IMG/VR virus record: IMGVR_UViG_3300023174_006147
Coordinates: 20,475 to 84,474 of that record
Length of the DNA stretch: 64,000 bases
From: a virus
Direction: 5' to 3' (one strand)
The translations under genes were made by a program, and so were the position numbers. The stretch's first letter is position 1. Every line of letters begins with the position of its first letter. This document shows, in pieces, positions 33,278 to 38,885 of the stretch. The notes under the pieces are model-generated. The model did not search any database. It worked only from the letters and a program-made list of their open reading frames with translations, and had not been told where the DNA came from.

Positions 33278-34033
33278 ATGAAAATAAAAGATCTTTTAAA
33301 TGAAACCGCCATACAAGAGGGTCCGTATGATCCTCACATTTTTAAAGCAGTTTTTATGGCCGGAGCACCAGGTGCTGGTAAAACAACTACCGCTAAAAAG
33401 CTACTCTCTGGTACAGGTCTAAGACACCTCAATGTTGATGATTTTTATAATCTTATGAGACATAAAGGACGCGCTAGTGGCGATCAAAACAAGGATTACG
33501 AAGCATCTTGGAAAACGTATCGCGGCCTAGAAGAATTACTTCGTCAAGGTCGAATTGGTTTAATCATTGATGGTACTGCGAAGAATCCAGAAAAGATGGC
33601 TGATGTTAAAGCAGACCTAGAAGAAATGGGTTATGAGACTGCAATGATTTTCGTTAACTCATCATTAGAAACAAGTCTCAAAAGAGCTACTGAACGTTCA
33701 CAACGTCCTGGTCCAGACTTTGGAAGAGTAACTTCACCAAAACATATTGAAGATACCTGGAATAAGGTGCAAAAGGGAATAGGTTCATTACAGAACTTAT
33801 TTGGAGCAAGGTTCTTTGTTATCGATGCTGAACGTCCCGATGCCAACATTAACTATGTTGACAAGAGTATTAGATCTTGGCTTAACACGCCAGTTAAAAC
33901 ACAGGCAGCACGACAGTGGTTATCTGATCCTAAAGCTGCACAAAAGCAAACAAGCACAAAGCCAGCAAAAGATGAACCTGCACAAACAACAGGTCAACGC
34001 CCTGCTGAACCGGAAACTCCCAAAGAAGTATAA
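33278..34033 (+). CDS. zeta-toxin/Pnk-like P-loop kinase, probable injected protein
   Basis: 251 aa, MKIKDLLNETAIQEG N-terminus, P-loop 'MAGAPGAGKTTTAKKL', 'NVDDFYNL' and 'LIIDGTAKNP' as in zeta-toxin-like kinases, and a disordered Lys/Thr/Pro/Gln tail (residues 210-251). Could phosphorylate nucleotide sugars, RNA ends or proteins. Shares the bidirectional late promoter. Confidence 0.75.
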   Translation: MKIKDLLNETAIQEGPYDPHIFKAVFMAGAPGAGKTTTAKKLLSGTGLRHLNVDDFYNLMRHKGRASGDQNKDYEASWKTYRGLEELLRQGRIGLIIDGTAKNPEKMADVKADLEEMGYETAMIFVNSSLETSLKRATERSQRPGPDFGRVTSPKHIEDTWNKVQKGIGSLQNLFGARFFVIDAERPDANINYVDKSIRSWLNTPVKTQAARQWLSDPKAAQKQTSTKPAKDEPAQTTGQRPAEPETPKEV

Positions 34034-34038
34034 AAACA

Positions 34039-34137
34039 GGATTGTGTTTTTTGGACGGGATTTGAACCCGCTCAGTTTGCGTTGAAAGCAAATGCTCTAC
34101 CATTGAGCTACCATAAGGTTTTTTGCTGAAACAATCC
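34039..34137 (-). ncRNA. tRNA-like RNA of the end-stem family, UCA-type loop
   Basis: Outer stem GGATTGT/ACAATCC with flanks AAGTTCTA and TGTTT, conserved TTTCAGCA, then D-arm GCTC/GAGC, anticodon-type arm TTTGC/GCAAA with loop TTTCAAC, T-arm GCGGG/CCCGT with TTCAAAT loop, in normal order. The acceptor is reduced to about TTATGG/CCAAAA and there is no CCA end. If an anticodon, UCA would read UGA. Confidence 0.55.
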
Positions 34138-34154
34138 TAGAACTTAAATTAAAC

Positions 34155-34278
34155 AGAGTGTATTGTTCTTTACGTGCTCTACCAGCTGAGCTACCTCCCC
34201 GCAGTTGGTGGGGAGAGTTGGACTCGAACCAACGACACCGTCCTTTTCATGGATAGAATTTTATGCTGAAAACACTCT
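34155..34278 (-). tRNA. circularly permuted tRNA-Phe(GAA)
   Basis: On the minus strand the order is: end-stem strand AGAGTGT, TTTCAGCA spacer, 3' half (34253-34206: TCC, loop ATGAAAA, GGACG, GTGTC, T-arm GTTGG/CCAAC, acceptor TCTCCCC, ACCA), 5-nt linker ACTGC, 5' half (34200-34173: GGGGAGG, TA, D-arm GCTC/GAGC, A, CG), then end-stem strand ACACTCT. Joining CG to TCC restores AC stem CGTCC/GGACG and a perfect 76-nt cloverleaf. A normal tRNA-Phe(GAA) exists at 42185-42264. The 5' end-stem overlaps the last codons of the 2OG gene. Confidence 0.85.
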
Positions 34279-34782
34279 AAAACTTTTTACATCATCTTCT
34301 GCGACATAAGATCCTAAACTTAGTACAATTCTAGGTTTTTCGCCCTGTACAGGAGTTGATTGATGTTGCCATTCACTGGCTAAATTTAGCCAACATTGAT
34401 CTTCGACAACCGTGTACTCTTGACCTTCAATAACAGGCTGACCACCACTGTGAGGTAAACTTAGTATAAAGTTTAATCTTACATGCAGCATGCCTTGATT
34501 GCTTCTAGGATCACGGTGAGGATGCACAAAAGCACCTCGTGTGTTTACTCCTATGAAATTACCAAACATTGGTTCTTCAACTACTGAAATGCCGTAATTG
34601 CCATAGCAGTAGTTGGAAAATTCTCGTACTTTTTGAGATAATTGGGAATCTATTCTATTGAGATTACAAAATCTGCGACCTTGTCCATTGTTGACAAAAT
34701 AATCAACACCACTGTTTAAGGCAAAATCAATTATTTGCTGTTTTAAACTTTCAGGAATGGATAAGTTGGGACTTATAAACAC
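34261..34782 (-). CDS. 2-oxoglutarate/Fe(II) dioxygenase
   Basis: 173 aa with a GTG start preceded by AGGATTTACT; longer readings run through tRNA-Gly. 'FVHPHRDPRS' gives the HxD iron ligands, 'EWQHQSTPV' the distal His and 'KPRIVLSLG' the Arg that binds 2-oxoglutarate. Such phage enzymes hydroxylate proteins or nucleobases; substrate unknown. Its last 18 nt form the 5' strand and CAGCA motif of the permuted tRNA-Phe element. Confidence 0.75.
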   Translation of the reverse strand: MFISPNLSIPESLKQQIIDFALNSGVDYFVNNGQGRRFCNLNRIDSQLSQKVREFSNYCYGNYGISVVEEPMFGNFIGVNTRGAFVHPHRDPRSNQGMLHVRLNFILSLPHSGGQPVIEGQEYTVVEDQCWLNLASEWQHQSTPVQGEKPRIVLSLGSYVAEDDVKSFRVFSA

Positions 34783-34796
34783 AGTAAATCCTAAAA

Positions 34797-34871
34797 TGGA
34801 GCGGACGAAGGGGGTCGAACCCTCGACATCGACCTTGGCAAGGTCGCGCTCTACCACTGAGCTACGTCCGC
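34797..34871 (-). tRNA. tRNA-Gly(GCC)
   Basis: AC stem CGACC/GGTCG, loop TTGCCAA, acceptor GCGGACG/CGTCCGC, encoded TCCA. Confidence 0.95.
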
Positions 34872-35035
34872 ATTAATAATATTTAGTTTACTCTCTAAGG
34901 CAATGTCTCTTATTTGAAGAGAACGGTTTTTACATACTTCACATACCCTATTATAAGACGCTAACGCAACTTAATCGTGCCTCTTCTTATAAGTCAAAGG
35001 GTCGATATGCCGGACTTCACCGAAAACCGGTAAAT
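34872..35035 (-). other. intergenic segment, possible leader or promoter
   Basis: No gene. Minus strand holds a TATAAT (about 34950) without a good -35, a GTTCTCTTCAAATAAG stretch that resembles boxA of the other tRNA leaders, and an ACCG/CGGT hairpin near 35020. Function uncertain. Confidence 0.3.
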
Positions 35036-35112
35036 TGGAGGACCCGCTCGGACTTGAACCGAGAACTTACCGCTTAAAAGGCGGTTACTCTGACCTATTG
35101 AGTTACGGGTCC
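35036..35112 (-). tRNA. tRNA-Lys(TTT)
   Basis: AC stem ACCGC/GCGGT, loop CTTTTAA, acceptor GGACCCG/CGGGTCC, encoded TCCA. Confidence 0.95.
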
Positions 35113-35169
35113 ATAAGACTCTCAATATCGGCTGCAACCTTGGCCTAAACCAAGGATTTTATCTAAAAT

Positions 35170-35820
35170 TTATAGTTCAACAGTTTTTGAAATACCAGTT
35201 TGAATTGACTTATAAACATTTGTTCTTGTTGCCATCAACGGCAACAACGTATGGCGAACAAAGTTTCTGTCATACTTCTCAACGATATTAGTACTATCTT
35301 CGTTCCATATCAACTTAAAATGCAATGCTTGATTGACAATAGTTTCTTTATCAACTTCTAAAAATGGCTTATAACGATAAAAACCATTTACCATAGTTAA
35401 AGGTCGCATTGTTAGACTATGATGCGGATCACCACGCATAAGCCTAATGAGTACATTTTCAACTTGATCATCTGCGTGATGTGCAGTCATGATATAGGTG
35501 AATCCGCGATTCCTTGCAATTTCTTCAATAAACTGCCATCTTGCCGTTCTAGCATCGACTTCATTTGAGTCTTTGGTAAGAGGACTAGTTTTATTTGTCC
35601 ATAGAACTAGATTATGTTTTTGCGCATATTCTGAAATCAAGTAGAAGTCTTTACACGAGTCTTCTCTCATATTGTGATCATAATGAACAATTTCAATGTA
35701 AACAGCACTTTTTACCAAAAAGTCTAACAAGAAAATTGAATCAACTCCGCCTGAAACGCAGACAAGATATTTGTCGGCAGTAAACTCAATTTGTTTACGA
35801 ATCTTACGCCAAGCGGTCAT
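35170..35820 (-). CDS. tilS: tRNA(Ile)-lysidine synthase, short form
   Basis: 216 aa. PP-loop 'VCVSGGVDSIFLLDF', 'HYDHNMRED' and 'MTAHHADDQVENVLIRLMRG' are diagnostic of TilS; 'NFVRHTLLPLM' closes the catalytic domain. The C-terminal domains of E. coli TilS (432 aa) are missing, as in minimal forms. It converts C34 of tRNA-Ile2(CAU) to lysidine. It lies 18 nt downstream of a CAU tRNA and is co-transcribed from 35935-35963. Confidence 0.9.
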   Translation of the reverse strand: MTAWRKIRKQIEFTADKYLVCVSGGVDSIFLLDFLVKSAVYIEIVHYDHNMREDSCKDFYLISEYAQKHNLVLWTNKTSPLTKDSNEVDARTARWQFIEEIARNRGFTYIMTAHHADDQVENVLIRLMRGDPHHSLTMRPLTMVNGFYRYKPFLEVDKETIVNQALHFKLIWNEDSTNIVEKYDRNFVRHTLLPLMATRTNVYKSIQTGISKTVEL

Positions 35821-35838
35821 ATATATGATCCTTAATGT

Positions 35839-35914
35839 TGGTGCTCCCGCAGGGATTTGAACCCCGAACCTATCGCTTATGAGGCGACTGCTCTCACCAT
35901 TGAGCTACAGGAGC
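35839..35914 (-). tRNA. tRNA with CAT anticodon, probable tRNA-Ile2
   Basis: AC stem GTCGC/GCGAT, loop CTCATAA, acceptor GCTCCTG/CGGGAGC, encoded ACCA. fMet (38395) and another CAU tRNA (26240) exist, and this one precedes tilS in the same transcript, so Ile2 is the most likely identity; elongator Met is the alternative. Confidence 0.85.
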
Positions 35915-35934
35915 ATAATGCTTTCTATGTGCTA

Positions 35935-35963
35935 ATTGTAGCGTAGTAAGCATGTTGTGTCAA
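35935..35963 (-). promoter_or_regulatory. sigma-70 promoter for tRNA-CAU/tilS
   Basis: TTGACA, 17-bp spacer, TACAAT on the minus strand. Confidence 0.8.
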
Positions 35964-35973
35964 TAAAATAAAC

Positions 35974-36107
35974 GGGATGCTTTTGGTTTTGGACGGCCGC
36001 GTCTACCATTCCGCCATAGTCGCAACAAGTACGACTAGTGGGACTCGAACCCACACATCCATTACAGATAGCTGTTTATCATTCCTAAAGTATGCAGAAT
36101 GCATCCC
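35974..36107 (-). ncRNA. permuted class II tRNA-like RNA
   Basis: End stem GGGATGC/GCATCCC with flanks AAGTTTA and GTTTA and a CTGCATACTTTA spacer. 3' part first: loop ATGATAA, short variable arm, T-arm GTGGG/CCCAC (TTCGAGT loop), acceptor TAGTCGT; a 7-nt loop ACTTGTT without CCA; then acceptor GCGACTA and a Leu-type D-arm GCG/CGC. Acceptor halves pair 7/7. The AC stem cannot be fully restored (GC+GGA against ACAGC), so this member may be non-functional as a tRNA. Confidence 0.7.
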
Positions 36108-36112
36108 TAAAC

Positions 36113-36298
36113 TTATTGTGTAATCATTTCTCGCATTTTGTCGGCGGATATTGTATCCGGTCGCCGATACCACAAATACTTGTGGTTATGATGATTGTAA
36201 GTTGCTATGCCTTCAATCAAGCAATATATTGCGAACTTGCCGCCCTCAAATTCGCGAGTGCTTAGTGCATTCTGTTGAAGATATTCTAAATGCGTCAT
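36113..36298 (-). CDS. hypothetical small protein
   Basis: 61 aa, MTHLEYLQQNALSTR.... ATG overlaps the stop of the upstream 45-aa gene (ATGA). Not recognised. Confidence 0.55.
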   Translation of the reverse strand: MTHLEYLQQNALSTREFEGGKFAIYCLIEGIATYNHHNHKYLWYRRPDTISADKMREMITQ

Positions 36299-36432
36299 AG
36301 TTTTTTCATTTCATCTTTTGAGAGACAATCAAGAATAAACTTCTTGACTTTGCCACGAAATCCACGTTCAGACTTCATTTTCTTACGAGCCTTCTCGTAT
36401 CGCCGATGAAGCTCTTTGCTTGTGGGATACAT
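36295..36432 (-). CDS. small basic protein
   Basis: 45 aa, MYPTSKELHRRYEKARKK..., highly basic helix, likely nucleic-acid binding. AGGAGAT lies upstream of the ATG at 36432. Confidence 0.55.
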   Translation of the reverse strand: MYPTSKELHRRYEKARKKMKSERGFRGKVKKFILDCLSKDEMKKL

Positions 36433-36452
36433 GATATCTCCTAAATTAAACA

Positions 36453-36537
36453 GGATTACAGTTTTGAAGGGTTTGAACCTTCTCGTTTTTGAGTTGAAGT
36501 CAAAAATTTATCCATAAGATAAGTGCTGAAATAATCC
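36453..36537 (-). ncRNA. tRNA-like RNA of the end-stem family, UCA-type loop
   Basis: Flanks AAGTTTAA and TGTTTAA, stem GGATTAT/GTAATCC, TTTCAGCA, then CTTATGG, a 7-bp hairpin TTTTTGA/TCAAAAA with loop CTTCAAC, and a T-arm GAAGG/CCTTC (TTCAAAC loop). D-arm lost relative to the element at 34039, with which it shares CTTATGG and the TTCAAC loop. Confidence 0.55.
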
Positions 36538-36551
36538 TTAAACTTAAAAAT

Positions 36552-36627
36552 TGGTACCCGGTGCAGGTTCTGCCCCCGCCGCCTCCTGCGTGTAAAGCAG
36601 GCGCTCTCCTGAATGAGCTAACCGGGC
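36552..36627 (-). tRNA. tRNA-Val(TAC), atypical T-loop
   Basis: Acceptor GCCCGGT/ACCGGGT, AC stem CCTGC/GCAGG, loop TTTACAC, T-stem GCGGG/CCTGC with loop GGCAGAA, encoded ACCA. Confidence 0.85.
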
Positions 36628-36636
36628 ATATTAAAA

Positions 36637-36714
36637 TGGTCGGGCATGTAGGATTCGAACCTACGATCTCCTGGTCCCAAACCAGGCGCCTTAGCCAGAC
36701 TAGGCCAATGCCCG
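36637..36714 (-). tRNA. tRNA-Pro(TGG), copy 1
   Basis: AC stem CCTGG/CCAGG, loop TTTGGGA, acceptor CGGGCAT/ATGCCCG, encoded ACCA. Confidence 0.94.
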
Positions 36715-36716
36715 TT

Positions 36717-36839
36717 AAACTATTTAGAAGAACATTCCTGAACAGGATCTATTCGTTTTACAACACTCGTCTATGGGTGCAACCGTATCTATGCATTGCT
36801 AGCTTAATGCAAGACCTCGAATGTTCATCTAAACAGTCT
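36717..36839 (-). ncRNA. GAACAC-stem element
   Basis: Long imperfect end helix GACTGTTTAGATGAACATTC / GAATGTTCTTCTAAATAGTTT with the T.T mismatch typical of this family. Interior about 80 nt with hairpin TGCATT/AATGCA; no recognisable tRNA. Confidence 0.5.
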
Positions 36840-36843
36840 AATA

Positions 36844-36906
36844 ATATTATAAGAACACACTAGTCTTTAACTACCGGCGACAGAACCAATGTGTTCGTAT
36901 AATACT
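36844..36906 (-). ncRNA. GAACAC-stem element in tRNA leader
   Basis: End helix AGTATTATA-C-GAACAC / GTGTTC-T-TATAATATT directly after boxA; its loop begins ATTGGTTCTG and ends CTAGT like the leader element at 41228. Possible RNase III processing stem. Confidence 0.55.
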
Positions 36907-36980
36907 ACAATTTCAAAGAACTAACAAAGCATTGCTGCTTTGTATGTGCTTATTATAATGTACTTATCAACATGTGTCAA
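36904..36980 (-). promoter_or_regulatory. sigma-70 promoter with rRNA-like boxA leader
   Basis: Promoter TTGACA, 17-bp spacer, TATAAT (36952-36980). The leader has a CAAAGCA/TGCTTTG hairpin and then GTTAGTTCTTTGAAATTGTAG (36904-36924), which matches the boxA antitermination element of rRNA operons (GTTCTTTGAAAA type). A near-identical copy is at 41288-41308. Drives the tRNAs from 36717 leftwards. Confidence 0.7.
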
Positions 36981-36984
36981 CAAC

Positions 36985-37232
36985 TAATTTCAGAGTGGCA
37001 GTAGTTTGTTACTAGTCTCTCTGACGATATCAACTCCAGGTTTACTAGTGTTTGTCACTGCACGAAGCTTAATCCTCTGAAGATTAGCTTGCCGATATCG
37101 TTGTTTATAACAAATCCACCGACCCAGTTGTAATTTTGAAACTCTGTAAGTTTCTGCTAGAACATCTTAGAGTGTACAAGACTCTCCGTTCCTGATGCTT
37201 GCTTGTACTGCCGGTGAACTATGTTCACTAAA
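36985..37232 (-). ncRNA. structured intergenic RNA segment
   Basis: End of the upstream tRNA transcript. Contains an 8-bp stem ACGATATC/GATATCGT enclosing hairpin TAATC/GATTA with a 7-nt TTCAGAG loop, a GAAACT/AGTTTC hairpin, a GTACAAG/CTTGTAC hairpin and an outer GAACAT/ATGTTC pairing like the GAACAC-stem family. No tRNA or CDS can be drawn. Confidence 0.4.
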
Positions 37233-37310
37233 TGGTGGCCCCATCGGGACTCGAACCCGGTTCTCCAGCTTGAGAGGCTAGTGTCCTAACCATGTCAGAC
37301 GCTGGGGCCA
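37233..37310 (-). tRNA. tRNA-Glu(CTC)
   Basis: Acceptor TGGCCCC/GGGGCCA, Glu-type D-arm GTCT/GGAC, AC loop CTCTCAA, encoded ACCA. Confidence 0.85.
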
Positions 37311-37316
37311 TTAAAA

Positions 37317-37423
37317 TGGTGGACGCAACTGGATTCGAACCAGTAAGGCTGCGCGGGCCCGTCCCAATTACATCTCGACACCCATTCGATACGTTGGCTT
37401 CGACCCAACCCAATGCTACGCCC
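37317..37423 (-). tRNA. aberrant long tRNA-like gene with CCA
   Basis: 107 nt. Acceptor GGGCGTA/TGCGTCC, T-arm ACTGG/CCAGT (TTCGAAT loop) and ACCA are clear. The 5' part has a T-arm-like hairpin GTTGG/CCAAC with loop GTCGAAG and a TCGA/TCGA hairpin; no standard D or anticodon arm. Looks like a chimera or interrupted tRNA. Confidence 0.45.
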
Positions 37424-37432
37424 ATTTAAATT

Positions 37433-37493
37433 TGGAGGTCTATGTGGGAGTCTAACCCACTTTCAACTATGTTGATTAACAACACGTAAGACC
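37433..37493 (-). tRNA. D-armless tRNA-like gene
   Basis: 61 nt. Acceptor GGTCT/AGACC, one hairpin TGTT/AACA with loop GTTAATC (UAA if read as an anticodon), T-arm GTGGG/CCCAC (TTAGACT), encoded TCCA. No D-arm, recalling mitochondrial minimal tRNAs. Confidence 0.45.
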
Positions 37494-37497
37494 CATA

Positions 37498-37573
37498 TGG
37501 TGGAGCCTATCGGTATCGAACCGATCGCCTACACAATGCCATTGTGTCGCTCTCCCATCTGAGCTAATGCCCC
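37498..37573 (-). tRNA. tRNA-Ala(GGC)
   Basis: AC stem ACACA/TGTGT, loop ATGGCAT, T-arm ATCGG/CCGAT, encoded ACCA; one acceptor mismatch. Confidence 0.88.
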
Positions 37574-37669
37574 AGTGTAGGATTCACACTTGCCAGAACA
37601 TTTCGTTCTACCCTCCATTACATGACCGGGCTGTGTTGATACGCTGTGCGTTCCTACTTCATCAATAAT
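37574..37669 (-). ncRNA. structured intergenic element
   Basis: End stem GTAGGA/TCCTAC enclosing GAAC/GTTC and GCACAGC-type hairpins; resembles the end-stem families but no tRNA part is recognisable. Confidence 0.3.
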
Positions 37670-37785
37670 TGGTGTGCAGCACTGGAGTCGAACCAGCCAA
37701 TAACAAAACCATTAACATAGCGTATTTGTTTATATAACGCTACTGTGGATTTATCTGCTTCCCTTCCCAGAGGATTTCACTACAC
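37670..37785 (-). tRNA. aberrant long tRNA-like gene with CCA
   Basis: 116 nt. Acceptor GTGTAGT/GCTGCAC, T-arm GCTGG/CCAGT (TTCGACT) and ACCA are clear. Interior has TAGCGT/ACGCTA with a 13-nt loop; the segment GGGAAGCAGATAAATCC recalls a Tyr body. Isotype unresolved. Confidence 0.45.
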
Positions 37786-37792
37786 ATAAAAA

Positions 37793-37886
37793 TGGCGGGA
37801 CTTTTGGAATCGAACCATAACATGATACATGTTGCTGAAAACATTCGTTGGACGGAATGCTCCTACACCCAAGTAGGTTGAGTCCC
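37793..37886 (-). tRNA. aberrant tRNA-like gene with GTCCA hairpin and CAGCA motif
   Basis: 94 nt. Acceptor GGGACT/AGTCCC, D-arm CCTA/TAGG, T-arm with TTCGATT loop, GCCA end. In place of a normal anticodon arm: hairpin CATTC/GAATG with 8-nt loop CGTCCAAC followed by TTTTCAGCA (the end-stem family motif) and AACATG/CATGTT. Confidence 0.5.
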
Positions 37887-37894
37887 ATTAAAAT

Positions 37895-37988
37895 TGGTGG
37901 AGGGAATTGGAGTCGAACCAATTAATTTTGTGATGCGGTAGATATTCACTGGACTGAATACATTCTGCGCCATGCAGGATTCCCTCCG
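37895..37988 (-). tRNA. aberrant tRNA-like gene with GTCCA hairpin
   Basis: Perfect acceptor GGAGGGA/TCCCTCC, D-arm CTGC/GCAG, T-arm ATTGG/CCAAT (TTCGACT), ACCA. Between them hairpin TATTCA/TGAATA with loop GTCCAG and then TCTACCGCATCACAAAATTA, matching the spacer of the permuted Asp element. No standard anticodon arm. Confidence 0.5.
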
Positions 37989-37993
37989 AAACT

Positions 37994-38070
37994 GGTCTAG
38001 AAGGCAGGATTTGAACCTGCGACCCCCTCATTCCAAATGAGGTACGCTACCCTGGCTGCGCTACTCCTAG
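37994..38070 (-). tRNA. tRNA-Pro(TGG), copy 2
   Basis: AC stem CCTCA/TGAGG, loop TTTGGAA (A37 instead of the usual G37), Pro-type D-arm, acceptor CTAGGAG/CTTCTAG, encoded ACCA. Confidence 0.85.
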
Positions 38071-38078
38071 ATAAAAAT

Positions 38079-38168
38079 TGGTGTCAGTGTGGGAATTGAA
38101 CCCACTCGGACTCTACCCTCTCGACGCCTGAGAAAGAAGGGAGCCGGTTAAGCCTAACCAATACTGAC
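38079..38168 (-). tRNA. aberrant class II tRNA-like gene
   Basis: 90 nt. Acceptor GTCAGT/ACTGAC (6 bp), D-arm GGTT/AACC, T-arm GTGGG/CCCAC (TTCAATT), ACCA. Middle holds TCTC/GAGA hairpin with loop AGGCGTC; anticodon unclear. Confidence 0.45.
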
Positions 38169-38174
38169 ATAAAA

Positions 38175-38305
38175 TGGTGGCAGCATCACCGTTTCAGCAT
38201 TATTGTAGAGACTTCAAAGTTTTAGATGTATGCCTACACCAAACTCTACTGCTTTCACCCGATGGCTTGTTCAATGTTAACTAGTATAGAACAAGTTACG
38301 CTGCC
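38175..38305 (-). tRNA. 131-nt tRNA-like gene with CCA
   Basis: Acceptor GGCAGC/GCTGCC with encoded ACCA but no T-arm of normal sequence. Interior: CTTGTTC/GAACAAG (7 bp, 16-nt loop) and GTAGAG/CTCTAC enclosing GTGTA/TACAT. Not a standard tRNA. Confidence 0.4.
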
Positions 38306-38317
38306 GTTTTCTTAAAA

Positions 38318-38392
38318 TGGTGGAGACGGAGGGAATCGAACCCTCAATTGAAGCTTGCAAAGCTACCGTGTTCCCGTTAGCACTACGCCCCC
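38318..38392 (-). tRNA. tRNA-Ala(TGC)
   Basis: AC loop TTTGCAA, acceptor GGGGGCG/CGTCTCC, T-arm GAGGG/CCCTC, encoded ACCA. Confidence 0.9.
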
Positions 38393-38394
38393 AT

Positions 38395-38473
38395 TGGTTG
38401 CAGAGGTTGGATTTGAACCAACGATTTCCGGCTTATGAGACCAGCGAGGACGACCTGACTCCTCTACTCCGCG
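38395..38473 (-). tRNA. initiator tRNA-fMet(CAT)
   Basis: C1.A72 mismatch at the acceptor end (CGCGGAG / CTCTGCA), the bacterial initiator signature; AC loop CTCATAA, encoded ACCA. Confidence 0.88.
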
Positions 38474-38489
38474 ATAAAACTTTAAAAAC

Positions 38490-38563
38490 TGGAGCGGGTG
38501 AAGGGAATCGAACCCTCATATTCAGCTTGGAAGGCTGCTGCATTACCACTATGCTACACCCGC
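38490..38563 (-). tRNA. tRNA-Gly(TCC)
   Basis: AC stem GCAGC/GCTGA, loop CTTCCAA, acceptor GCGGGTG/CACCCGC, encoded TCCA. Confidence 0.93.
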
Positions 38564-38567
38564 ATTA

Positions 38568-38654
38568 AAACTTTTTAGAAGAACACACTGCCCGCAGCGT
38601 CCCTGGTTCATATCTTGTCAATTCAAGACCACGGTGTATTCATCTAAAAAGTCT
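38568..38654 (-). ncRNA. GAACAC-stem element
   Basis: End helix ACTTTTTAGATGAA / TTCTTCTAAAAAGT, one of the most regular of the family (10 bp, T.T mismatch, then GAA-ACAC/GTGTTC). Interior has TCTTG/CAAGA and CTGC/GCAG hairpins; no tRNA. Confidence 0.55.
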
Positions 38655-38729
38655 GGTGCCCGCACGAGGATTCGAACCCCGGACCTACTGATTACAAATC
38701 AGTTGCGCTACCAACTGTGCCATACGGGC
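38654..38729 (-). tRNA. tRNA-Thr(TGT)
   Basis: AC stem ACTGA/TCAGT, loop TTTGTAA, acceptor GCCCGTA/TGCGGGC, encoded ACCA. Confidence 0.94.
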
Positions 38730-38750
38730 GTATCAGACTTTATTAAAACA

Positions 38751-38804
38751 GGATCCGCTTGTTTTTCACCAAAAGAAAAATTTAATTGTTTGCGGTATGG
38801 ATCC
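38751..38804 (-). ncRNA. minimal RNA of the end-stem family, UUG-type loop
   Basis: Flanks AAGTTTAA and TGTTTTAA, stem GGATCC/GGATCC plus CCGC/GCGG, CCGCAAACAATTA spacer, then hairpin TTTTTC/GAAAAA with a 7-nt loop TTTTGGT (UUG, Gln-like). No D- or T-arm. A promoter at 38823-38851 puts the RNA 5' end within about 10 nt of AAGTTTAAGG. Confidence 0.5.
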
Positions 38805-38822
38805 TTAAACTTTATAAAAATC

Positions 38823-38851
38823 ATTATATACTAACTTATTTATTATGTCAA
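38823..38851 (-). promoter_or_regulatory. sigma-70 promoter for end-stem RNA and tRNAs
   Basis: TTGACA, 17-bp spacer, TATAAT on the minus strand; first transcribed feature is the RNA at 38751-38804. Confidence 0.75.
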
Positions 38852-38872
38852 TATCTTTGTTTACTTAAACAG

Positions 38873-38880
38873 AATAAATA
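38873..38880 (+). promoter_or_regulatory. late-promoter-like box AATAAATA
   Basis: Five nt before the ATG at 38886, no ribosome site between. Confidence 0.55.
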
Positions 38881-38885
38881 TCTAC

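Noticed and set aside
34783-34857. Longer start for the 2OG dioxygenase
   Set aside because: The upstream codons are the tRNA-Gly gene.
36561-36863. Plus-strand reading frames across the tRNA region
   Set aside because: They are antisense readings of T-arms and acceptors (recurring 'GFEPT/NRGP'-like peptides), not genes.
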